Source of the DNA: Bradyrhizobium macuxiense
GTDB lineage: Bacteria > Pseudomonadota > Alphaproteobacteria > Rhizobiales > Xanthobacteraceae
Assembly: GCF_001542415.1 (NCBI RefSeq)
Contig: NZ_LNCU01000036.1
Span: 39,179 to 87,245 of the forward strand
DNA length: 48,067 bases
Direction of reading: 5' to 3'
Below, piece by piece: positions 32,938-40,696 of the stretch. How positions within the stretch are numbered: the stretch's first letter is position 1; every line of letters starts with the position of its first letter. Under the pieces are notes generated by a model. The model had not been told where the DNA came from. It searched no databases and saw nothing but the letters and a program-made list of their open reading frames with translations. The position numbers and the translations under genes are program-made.

Positions 32938-35814
32938 CTACTCCGCGGCCTCCACGACTGGCGCGATGCGGCGGGAGTTGCGCGCCTGTTCGTCATAGGC
33001 CTTCTGCCAGTCGGTCGGGCCGTTCGACGGCGAGATCTGCACGGCGGTGACCTTATATTCGGGGCAGTTGGTCGCCCAGTCCGAGAAGTCGGTCGTGATG
33101 ACGTTGGCCTGGGTGTCCGGGTGATGGAAGGTGGTGTAGACCACGCCGGGTGCGACGCGATCGGTGATCAGCGCGCGCAGCGTGGTCTCGCCGGCGCGGC
33201 TTGCCAGCCGCACCCAGTCGCCGTCGCGCACGCCGCGCTGCTCGGCGTCGTGCGGATGGATCTCCAGCCGGTCCTCGGCATGCCAGACCACGTTCTCGGT
33301 GCGGCGGGTCTGCGCGCCGACATTGTACTGGCTGAGGATACGACCCGTGGTGAGCAGCAGTGGGTAGCGCGGACCGGTGCGCTCGTCGGTCGCGATATAT
33401 TCGGTGATGATGAACTTGCCCTTGCCGCGGACGAAGCCGCCGATATGCATCACCGGCGTGCCCTCCGGCGCCTTCTCGTTGCATGGCCATTGCACCGAGC
33501 CGAGCTCGTCGAGCTTGGCATAGGAGACGCCGGCGAAGGTCGGCGTCAGCGCCGCGATCTCATCCATGATCTCGGACGGGTGGCTGTAGTGCATCTCGAA
33601 GCCCATCGCCTTGGCGAGCAGGATCGTCACTTCCCAGTCCGCATAGCCGTTGCGCGGCGTCATCACCTTGCGTACCCGCTGGATGCGGCGCTCGGCATTG
33701 GTGAACGTACCGTCCTTCTCCAGGAAGGTCGAGCCGGGCAGGAAGACGTGGGCGTAGTTCGCGGTCTCGTTCAGGAAGAGATCGTGGACGATGACGCACT
33801 CCATCGAAGACAGCGCCGCCACCACGTGCTTGGTGTTGGGGTCGGACTGCAGGATGTCTTCGCCCTGCACGTAGAGCCCCATGAAGGTGCCCTCGATCGC
33901 GGCGTCGAACATGTTGGGAATGCGCAGACCCGGCTCCTTGTTGAGCTTGACGTTCCACAATGCCTCGAACTGCTCGCGCACCGCGTCAACACCGATGTGG
34001 CGGTAACCGGTCAGCTCGTGCGGAAACGAACCCATGTCGCAGGAGCCCTGCACGTTGTTCTGGCCGCGCAGCGGGTTCACGCCGACGCCGGGTCGGCCGA
34101 CATTGCCGGTTGCCATCGCGAGGTTGGCAATCGCGATCACGGTGGTCGAGCCCTGGCTGTGCTCGGTGACGCCGAGCCCGTAGTAGATCGCGCCGTTGCC
34201 GCCGGTGGCGTAGGTTCGTGCCGCCTCGCGCAGATCCTTCGGGTTGACGCCGGTCATGATCGCGGTGGCTTCTGGGCTATGCTTCGGCTCCGCGACGAAG
34301 GCCGCCCACTCCTCGAACTCGCTCCAGTCGCAGCGCTCGCGCACGAAGGTCTCGTTGACGAGCCCTTCGGTGACGATGACATGGGCGAGCGCGGTCAGCA
34401 CTGCGACGTTGGTGCCAGGCATCAGCGGCAGGTGCTGCGCCTTCACATGCGGCGATTCCACCATCTCGGTGCGGCGCGGATCGATCACGATCAGTTTGGC
34501 GCCCTGACGGAGCCGCTTCTTCAGCCGCGAAGCGAACACCGGGTGTGCCGAGGCCGGGTTGGCGCCGATGATCATGACCACGTCGGTGTCTTCCACCGAG
34601 TCGAAATCCTGCGTGCCGGCCGAGGTGCCGAAGGTTTGCGACAGGCCATAGCCGGTCGGCGAATGGCAAACGCGGGCGCAGGTGTCGACATTGTTGTTGC
34701 CGAAGCCGGCGCGGATCAGCTTCTGCACCAGATAGGTTTCTTCATTGGTGCAGCGCGACGAGGTGATGCCGCCGACGGCATCGCGGCCATACTTCTGCTG
34801 GATGCCCTTGAACTTGGCGGCGGCGAAGCCGAGCGCCTCGTCCCAGGACACTTCGCGCCAGGGATCCTCGATCCGTTCGCGGATCATCGGTTTCAGGATG
34901 CGTTCCTTATGGGTGGTATAGCCCCAGGCGAAGCGGCCCTTGACGCAGGAATGGCCGCGATTGGCCTTGCCGTCCTTGTAGGGCATCATGCGCACCACTT
35001 CCTCGCCGCGCATCTCGGCCTTGAAGGCGCAGCCGACGCCGCAATACGCGCAGGTGGTGACCACCGAATGTTCGGGCTGGCCGATCTCGATCACGGACTT
35101 TTCCGTCAGCGTCGCGGTCGGGCAGGCCTGCACGCAGGCGCCGCAGGAGACGCATTCGGAGCCGAGGAAGCTCTCGCTCATGCCGGGCGAGACGCGGCTG
35201 TCGAAGCCGCGGCCGGCGATCGTCAGTGCGAACGTGCCTTGCACTTCCTCGCAGGCGCGGACGCAGCGCGAGCAGACGATGCATTTCGAGGGATCGTAGG
35301 TGAAGTACGGATTGGATTCGTCCTTCGGCATCCAGGCGGCGTTGGCTTCGCCGTTGGATTTGGCGAAGACGTGGTTCTCGCCCTCGTAGCCGTAGCGGAC
35401 GTCGCGCAGGCCGACCGCGCCGGCCATGTCCTGCAGCTCGCAGTCACCGTTGGCCGCGCAGGTCAGGCAGTCCAGCGGATGGTCGGAGATGTAGAGCTCC
35501 ATCACGCCCTTGCGCAGCTTCTTCAGCCGCTCGGTCTGGGTGTGCACGACGAGGCCTTGCGTCGCGGGCGTGGTGCAGGAAGCGGGCGTGCCGGCGCGTC
35601 CCTCGATCTCGACCAGGCAGAGCCGGCACGAGCCGAAGGCATCGACCATGTCGGTCGCGCAAAGCTTGGGGATCTGCGTACCGGCCTCCATCGCCGCGCG
35701 CATGATCGAGGTGCCCTCGGGCACCGTGATGCTCTGGCCGTCGATGGTCAGCGTGACCATCGTATCGGCCTTGGATTTGGGCGTTCCGAAATCGGTTTCG
35801 TGGATCAGCGACAT
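32938..35814 (-). CDS. fdsA: NAD-dependent formate dehydrogenase, alpha (catalytic) subunit
   Basis: A 958-residue molybdenum/iron-sulfur subunit that oxidises formate to CO2 in the cytoplasm. The N-terminal [2Fe-2S] site has Cys in KLCATDMVDAFGSCRLC, followed by a His/Cys [4Fe-4S] site (HPLDCLTCAANGDCEL), two ferredoxin-type clusters (CIVCSRCVRACEE, CVSCGACVQACP) and the CAYCGVGC cluster beside the active site. The Mo ligand is Cys383 in TCARVCHSPTGYG, so it is a Cys and not a selenocysteine enzyme. The molybdopterin-binding C-terminus includes YNVGAQTRRTENV. ATG 35814 (MSLIHETD) is 11 bases after fdsB; the longer open frame overlaps fdsB and is not family-like. Confidence 0.97.
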   Translation of the reverse strand: MSLIHETDFGTPKSKADTMVTLTIDGQSITVPEGTSIMRAAMEAGTQIPKLCATDMVDAFGSCRLCLVEIEGRAGTPASCTTPATQGLVVHTQTERLKKLRKGVMELYISDHPLDCLTCAANGDCELQDMAGAVGLRDVRYGYEGENHVFAKSNGEANAAWMPKDESNPYFTYDPSKCIVCSRCVRACEEVQGTFALTIAGRGFDSRVSPGMSESFLGSECVSCGACVQACPTATLTEKSVIEIGQPEHSVVTTCAYCGVGCAFKAEMRGEEVVRMMPYKDGKANRGHSCVKGRFAWGYTTHKERILKPMIRERIEDPWREVSWDEALGFAAAKFKGIQQKYGRDAVGGITSSRCTNEETYLVQKLIRAGFGNNNVDTCARVCHSPTGYGLSQTFGTSAGTQDFDSVEDTDVVMIIGANPASAHPVFASRLKKRLRQGAKLIVIDPRRTEMVESPHVKAQHLPLMPGTNVAVLTALAHVIVTEGLVNETFVRERCDWSEFEEWAAFVAEPKHSPEATAIMTGVNPKDLREAARTYATGGNGAIYYGLGVTEHSQGSTTVIAIANLAMATGNVGRPGVGVNPLRGQNNVQGSCDMGSFPHELTGYRHIGVDAVREQFEALWNVKLNKEPGLRIPNMFDAAIEGTFMGLYVQGEDILQSDPNTKHVVAALSSMECVIVHDLFLNETANYAHVFLPGSTFLEKDGTFTNAERRIQRVRKVMTPRNGYADWEVTILLAKAMGFEMHYSHPSEIMDEIAALTPTFAGVSYAKLDELGSVQWPCNEKAPEGTPVMHIGGFVRGKGKFIITEYIATDERTGPRYPLLLTTGRILSQYNVGAQTRRTENVVWHAEDRLEIHPHDAEQRGVRDGDWVRLASRAGETTLRALITDRVAPGVVYTTFHHPDTQANVITTDFSDWATNCPEYKVTAVQISPSNGPTDWQKAYDEQARNSRRIAPVVEAAE

Positions 35815-35825
35815 CGTGATCTCCC

Positions 35826-37382
35826 TTACTCCGCGGCCTGCAGCGTGGCCGGTGCCGGGCCAAAATCTTCCCGGAAATGTTTCAATGCGCTCATCACGGG
35901 GTAGGGCGTGAAGCCGCCGAGTGCGCAGAGCGAGCCGAACTTCATGGTGTTGCAGAGGTCCTCGACTACGGCGAGATTTTCTGCGACGCGCTCGCCGTTG
36001 ATGATCTTGTTGATGGTCTCGACGCCGCGGGTGGAGCCGATCCGGCACGGTGTGCACTTGCCGCAGGACTCGATGGCGCAGAACTCCATAGCGAAGCGCG
36101 CCTGCTTGGCCATGTCGACGCTGTCGTCGAACACGACCACGCCGCCGTGCCCGATCAGGCCGTCGCGCGCGGTGAACGCCTCATAGTCGAACGGAGTGTC
36201 GAACAGGGCGCGCGGGAAATAGGCCCCAAGCGGACCGCCGACCTGCACCGCGCGCACCTCGCGTCCGGTGAAGGTGCCGCCGCCGATGTCGTCGACGAGC
36301 TCGCCGAGCGTGACGCCAAACGCCGTCTCGAACAGACCCCCATGCTTGATGTTGCCGGCAAGCTGGATCGGCATGGTGCCGCGCGAGCGTCCCATGCCGA
36401 AATCGGCATAGGCCTTGGCGCCGTTGTCGAGGATGAAGGGGATCGCCGCGAACGACAGCACGTTGTTGATCACGCTGGGGCGGCCGAACAGGCCCTTGTG
36501 CGCCGGCAGCGGCGGCTTGGCGCGCACGATGCCGCGGCGACCTTCGAGGCTTTCGAGCAGTGAAGTCTCCTCGCCGCAGACATAGGCGCCGGCGCCGACG
36601 CGCACCTCTAGATCGAAACTGTGCGCGGAGCCGCCGATGCGATCGCCGAGGAAGCCCGCGCGCTTCGCGGCGGCAATCGCGGCATTCATGGCCTCGACCG
36701 CGTGCGGATATTCCGAGCGGATATAGATGTAGCCCTTGGTGGCGCCGACGGTGATGCCGGCAATCGTCATGCCTTCGATCACGACGAAGGGGTCGCCTTC
36801 CATGATCATGCGGTCGGCGAAGGTGCCGCTGTCGCCTTCATCGGCGTTGCAGACGATGTATTTGCGGTCGGCGCTGGCCTGAGCCACCGTCTTCCACTTG
36901 ATGCCGGTGGGGAAGCCGGCTCCGCCGCGGCCGCGCAGGCCCGAGGTGGTGACGTCGGCGAGGATCTGGTCCGACGTCAACCTCAGGGCTCGCTCCAGCC
37001 CCTTGTAGCCGCCGTGGGCGCGGTAGTCGTCGACCGAGCGCGGATCGACCACGCCGCAGCGGGCGAAGGTCAGGCGGGTCTGCCGCTTCAGCCAGGGGAT
37101 CTCCTCTGTGACACCAAGCCGCTGGGGATGCTGGCCGTTGCCGGCCATCGCGTCGAGCAGGGTAGGGACATCTGCCGGCGTCACCGGACCGAACGCCACG
37201 CGGCCCTGGGCGGTGGCGAGTTCGACCATCGGCTCCAGCCAGTAGAGCCCGCGCGAGCCCGTCCTGACGATCTCGACGGTGATACCGCGCGCCGCCGCGG
37301 CCTGCGCGAATGCCAGGGCGACGTCATCGGCGCCGACCGCGACCGCGCCGGCATCGCGGGGAATGAAGATCCGCATCGTCAT
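35826..37382 (-). CDS. fdsB: NAD-dependent formate dehydrogenase, beta (NAD/FMN) subunit
   Basis: A 518-residue subunit related to NuoF that passes electrons from FdsA to NAD. A thioredoxin-like N-terminal domain (residues 1-110) is followed by the FMN/NAD part with RGRGGAGFPTGIKWK, CNADEGDSGTFADR and CGEETSLLESLEG. The [4Fe-4S] motif is SCGKCTPCRIGSTRG near 445. The ATG at 37382 overlaps the fdsG stop by four bases, which supports MTMRIF as the start over the internal ATG two codons later. It is the second gene of the operon. Confidence 0.96.
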   Translation of the reverse strand: MTMRIFIPRDAGAVAVGADDVALAFAQAAAARGITVEIVRTGSRGLYWLEPMVELATAQGRVAFGPVTPADVPTLLDAMAGNGQHPQRLGVTEEIPWLKRQTRLTFARCGVVDPRSVDDYRAHGGYKGLERALRLTSDQILADVTTSGLRGRGGAGFPTGIKWKTVAQASADRKYIVCNADEGDSGTFADRMIMEGDPFVVIEGMTIAGITVGATKGYIYIRSEYPHAVEAMNAAIAAAKRAGFLGDRIGGSAHSFDLEVRVGAGAYVCGEETSLLESLEGRRGIVRAKPPLPAHKGLFGRPSVINNVLSFAAIPFILDNGAKAYADFGMGRSRGTMPIQLAGNIKHGGLFETAFGVTLGELVDDIGGGTFTGREVRAVQVGGPLGAYFPRALFDTPFDYEAFTARDGLIGHGGVVVFDDSVDMAKQARFAMEFCAIESCGKCTPCRIGSTRGVETINKIINGERVAENLAVVEDLCNTMKFGSLCALGGFTPYPVMSALKHFREDFGPAPATLQAAE

Positions 37383-37855
37383 CGCTGCGCCTCCGCGACC
37401 AGCGCGTCGATCCGGGCCTCGTCGAGCCGCCCGACCAGGCGGCCATCCAGCATCGCCGAGGGGGCGGTGGCGCAGAGGCCGAGGCAGTAGATCGGCTCCA
37501 GCGTGACGCGCTGATCCGCCGTGGTATGGCCGAGGCAGATGCCGAGTTTGGTCTCCGCCCGCGCGGCCAGTGCGTCGCCGCCGGCGGCCTGGCAGGCCTC
37601 GGCGCGGCAGAGCTTCAGGACATGCCGCCCGGCCGGCTCCTTGCGGAAGTCGTGGTAGAACGTGAAGACGCCGTGCACCTCGGCTCGGGACAGATTGACC
37701 GCTTGCGCGACCATCGGGATCGCCGGCTCCGGCACGTACCCGAAGGCCTCCTGCAGCGCGTGCAGGATGACCAGCGTGGCGCCCTCGAGCCCGGCACGTT
37801 CGGCGATGATTTCGGCGCCGCGCGCCTCGTCCCAGGGTTCGTATCCCGATGTCAT
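37379..37855 (-). CDS. fdsG: NAD-dependent formate dehydrogenase, gamma subunit
   Basis: About 158 residues, related to NuoE, with one [2Fe-2S] cluster bound by Cys in KLCRAEACQAAGG and YCLGLCATAPSAML. The N-terminal helical part (VILHALQEAFGYVPEPAIPMVAQ) is typical. I chose ATG 37855 (MTSGYEPW); a GTG at 37867 would add MRAR and is also possible. It is the first gene of the operon, divergent from the LysR-type regulator across about 240 bases that hold the operator candidate. Confidence 0.94.
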   Translation of the reverse strand: MTSGYEPWDEARGAEIIAERAGLEGATLVILHALQEAFGYVPEPAIPMVAQAVNLSRAEVHGVFTFYHDFRKEPAGRHVLKLCRAEACQAAGGDALAARAETKLGICLGHTTADQRVTLEPIYCLGLCATAPSAMLDGRLVGRLDEARIDALVAEAQR

Positions 37856-37937
37856 CCGCGCTCTCACGATCAGTTTTCGATTGCGCGTATGAGAATTGGA
37901 ATCCTTCGAAACATCAATAAAGCCGTCTCATGCGGCG

Positions 37938-37969
37938 ATTGCGAAACGCGATTAATAGCGTTGCGCAAT
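37938..37969. promoter_or_regulatory. Inverted repeat operator candidate between fdsG and the LysR gene
   Basis: Twelve-base arms with one mismatch, ATTGCGAAACGC (37938-37949) and GCGTTGCGCAAT (37958-37969), flank GATTAATA. Further ATTGCG/CGCAAT half-sites lie at 37880-37885 and 37985-37990. LysR regulators typically bind such spaced, interrupted palindromes in the divergent region of their own gene and target. The protein encoded at 38100 is the obvious candidate binder. Confidence 0.6.
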
Positions 37970-38099
37970 GAGTCGATTTAGGATCGCAATAATGATCTGA
38001 AATCACGGACTTCCGCCGTGCTTTTAGGGTTAGGATCGTGCCGCGGTCGTGCTACGTGTGACTGTGTTGGGACACCTTTTTGCGATGGGGGTTTGATCC

Positions 38100-38996
38100 T
38101 TGATCGACAAGTTGGAACTTCTGTTGGCGCTGGCCAAGGAGCGGCACTTCGGGCGGGCTGCGGAGGCCTGCGGCGTCACCCAGCCGACCATGTCGACCAG
38201 CCTCAAGCAGCTCGAGGAAATCCTCGGCGTCATGCTGGTGCAGCGCGGATCGCGCTTCCAGGGCTTCACGCCGGAAGGCGAGCGCACGCTCGATTGGGCG
38301 CGCCGCATCGTCGGCGACGCGCGGGCGATGAAGCAGGAGATCAACAGCCTCAAGGACAAGCTGTCGGGCGAAATCCGCATCGCCGCGATCCCGACCGCGC
38401 TCGGCATGGTGGCGTCGCTGACGACGCCGTTCCGGGCGAAGCATCCCGACGTACGCTTCCGCATCCAGTCCTGCACTTCGGCGGACGTGCTCGGCCTGCT
38501 CGAAAATCTCGAGGTCGATGCCGGGCTGACCTATATCGAGAACGAGCCGATCGGCAAGGTCCGCACCATTCCGCTCTACAACGAGAGCTATCGCTTGCTG
38601 ACGGCGCCCGATGCGATGTTCGGCGACCGCAAGCAGGTGACGTGGAGGGAAGTGGGCACTGTGCCGCTCTGCCTGCTTACGCCCGACATGCAGAATCGTC
38701 GCATCATCGATCGCGCGCTGACGTCGGTCGGCGCCGAGGCGACACCGACGCTCACCTCGAATTCGCTGCTCGTGCTCTATACTCACGTGAAGACCGGGCG
38801 CTGGGCGAGCGTGATGCCTGCGAAGCTCGCGGAAACGCTCGGGCTCGCCGACGCCGTGCGCAGCATTCCGATCATCGATCCGGTAGTGGACTACAGTATA
38901 GGATTGGTGATCCCGCAGCGCGATCCGATGACGCCGTTGATCGCAGCCTTGGTGCAGGTCGCGCGCGAGGTCGCGCCGACGCTGGAGACGCAGTAG
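38100..38996 (+). CDS. LysR-type transcriptional regulator, probable fds regulator
   Basis: A 298-residue LysR regulator. The N-terminal helix-turn-helix reads LLALAKERHFGRAAEACGVTQPTMSTSLKQLEEILG, and the co-inducer domain starts near 90 (SGEIRIAAIPTALGM). The start appears to be TTG at 38100: an in-frame TGA lies two codons upstream, GGGGG precedes it, and the next ATG would remove the DNA-binding helices. It is divergent from fdsG and likely controls the fds operon in response to formate, as FdsR does in other bacteria; that is position-based. A different, longer frame covering it is a shadow of no significance. Confidence 0.9.
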   Translation: MIDKLELLLALAKERHFGRAAEACGVTQPTMSTSLKQLEEILGVMLVQRGSRFQGFTPEGERTLDWARRIVGDARAMKQEINSLKDKLSGEIRIAAIPTALGMVASLTTPFRAKHPDVRFRIQSCTSADVLGLLENLEVDAGLTYIENEPIGKVRTIPLYNESYRLLTAPDAMFGDRKQVTWREVGTVPLCLLTPDMQNRRIIDRALTSVGAEATPTLTSNSLLVLYTHVKTGRWASVMPAKLAETLGLADAVRSIPIIDPVVDYSIGLVIPQRDPMTPLIAALVQVAREVAPTLETQ

Positions 38997-39178
38997 CTGC
39001 CGGCAATCAGCCGAGGCTGTTCCACCGCGGTTCCCCGTTTGCAGTAGTCGCGAGGCCGCGCCTGCTTGCGAAGCAATTGCCGCTCGGCTCGGGTGATCTT
39101 GTCTGCACGGCAATGATGGAACTCCTCGGCGGCTCGGCGGTTTCATTGCGGCGTTCCGTCCAGCGAGCAGGAGAAGCT

Positions 39179-40696
39179 TTGAATCGCCGCCAATTACTCC
39201 AGGGATCGGCCGTATTGCCGACACTGATGGCTTTGCCGTTGCGAGAGGCCGCAGCCGCAGGGAACACCTCGGACGAAGCCTTCAATCCCTCCATGGTGAG
39301 AGAGCTTGCCCGCAATCTCGCCAGCAAGTCGTTCGAGGCTCCCGACGAGAAGTTGCCCAGCGGTCTGAGCGACCTGACCTACGATCAGTACCGGTCGATC
39401 CGCTTCGTGCCGGAGCGCGCGCTCTGGCGCGGCGCGAAACTGCCGTTCCAGGCCCAGTTCTTCCACCGCGGCTTCTTCTACAAGAACAAGGTCATGATCT
39501 TCGAAGTCGCCGACGGCAAGGCGAGTGAGATACGTTACAGCAAGGACGATTTTTCCTTCGGTGAGAAGGTGCCCGCCTTCACCGAGACGGATCTTGGCTT
39601 TGCCGGATTTCGTATCCACGCACCGATCAACAAGCCTGATTACTACGACGAGGTCTGCGTCTTCCTCGGGGCGAGCTATTTTCGTGCCGTCGGCAAGGAC
39701 GAGACCTACGGGCTGTCGGCGCGCGGTCTGTCGATCGACACTGGCGAGACCAAGGGTGAGGAGTTTCCCTACTTCAAGGCGTTCTGGCTCGAGCGGCCGG
39801 TGCCCAATGCGACGTCGCTGGTCATTCATGCCTTGCTCGACAGCAAGAGCTGCGCGGCGAGCTATCGCTTCACGATCAGGCCTGGGACGAGCACGGTGTT
39901 CGATGTCGAGGCGTCGCTCTATCCGCGTGCCGATCTCGAGCATGCCGGCCTCGCGCCGATGACGAGCATGTTCTTCTTTGGGCCCAACGATCGTAATGAG
40001 GTCGATGATTTCCGGCCGTCGGTGCATGATTCCGACGGGCTTGCGATCTACAACGGCAAGGGCGAGAGCCTCTGGCGTCCCCTGAGCAATCCGCGCGACC
40101 TCCAGATCAGCACGTTCCAGGACGTCAATCCGCACGGCTTCGGGCTGATGCAGCGGGAGAAGAATTTCTTCGCCTATCAGGACATCGAATCGCGCTTCGA
40201 GAAACGTCCGAGCCTGTGGGTCGAGCCGATCGGCGACTGGGGCGAGGGCGCGGTCATCCTGTTCGAGATTCCGACCAAGGAGGAGATCCACGACAACATC
40301 GCCGCGTTCTGGCGACCGAAGGCGCCGCTCAAGGCCAAGAGCGAGAATAATCTCACCTATCGCCTGCATTGGGGACCGGACGCGCCGAAACCCCACTCGC
40401 TTGCGCGCTTCACGCGCAGCGGCATCGGCGCCCGCGGCGAGGGCAGCAAGTTGTTCGTCCTCGACCTGATCGGGGACAATCTGAAGGGGATCGATCCCAG
40501 CAGCGTCAAGGGCGTCGTGACGGCGGAGAAATCCGAGGTCACGAACATCGTCACGCAGCCGAACCCGAACACGGGTGGATGGCGGCTCAGCTTCCAATGT
40601 GCCGTCAAGAAGGACCCGATCGAGCTTCGGGCCTTCCTTGCCACCCAGGATGACAAGCAGCTTTCGGAGATCTGGATCTATCGATGGGCGCCATAG
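39179..40696 (+). CDS. opgG: Periplasmic glucan biosynthesis protein OpgG/OpgD family
   Basis: About 505 residues. It acts in the periplasm on the glucan chain made by OpgH, forming the branches or backbone of osmoregulated periplasmic glucans. The N-terminus LNRRQLLQGSAVLPTLMALPLREAAAA is a twin-arginine (Tat) signal peptide. The mature part has FEAPDEKLPSGLSDLTYDQYRSI, FQAQFFHRGFFY, and a long beta-sandwich region with SLWRPLSNPRDLQIS and GFGLMQREKNFFAYQD, all typical. I chose TTG 39179 because AGGAG lies five bases before it; ATG 39113 would add 22 residues without a ribosome binding site. OpgD paralogues often use Tat, OpgG usually Sec; linkage to opgH favours opgG. It overlaps opgH by 13 bases. 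Confidence 0.9.
   Translation: MNRRQLLQGSAVLPTLMALPLREAAAAGNTSDEAFNPSMVRELARNLASKSFEAPDEKLPSGLSDLTYDQYRSIRFVPERALWRGAKLPFQAQFFHRGFFYKNKVMIFEVADGKASEIRYSKDDFSFGEKVPAFTETDLGFAGFRIHAPINKPDYYDEVCVFLGASYFRAVGKDETYGLSARGLSIDTGETKGEEFPYFKAFWLERPVPNATSLVIHALLDSKSCAASYRFTIRPGTSTVFDVEASLYPRADLEHAGLAPMTSMFFFGPNDRNEVDDFRPSVHDSDGLAIYNGKGESLWRPLSNPRDLQISTFQDVNPHGFGLMQREKNFFAYQDIESRFEKRPSLWVEPIGDWGEGAVILFEIPTKEEIHDNIAAFWRPKAPLKAKSENNLTYRLHWGPDAPKPHSLARFTRSGIGARGEGSKLFVLDLIGDNLKGIDPSSVKGVVTAEKSEVTNIVTQPNPNTGGWRLSFQCAVKKDPIELRAFLATQDDKQLSEIWIYRWAP

Noticed and set aside
33121..35904. A 927-codon open frame antisense to fdsA
   Set aside because: The opposite strand encodes a full formate dehydrogenase with all cluster motifs. 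The frame is rich in Gly, Asp, His and Arg, as expected for a shadow in GC-rich DNA.
38018..39178. The 5' part of an 892-codon frame that runs into opgG
   Set aside because: It overlaps the clear LysR gene in another frame, and the OpgG signal peptide with its ribosome binding site begins only at 39179.
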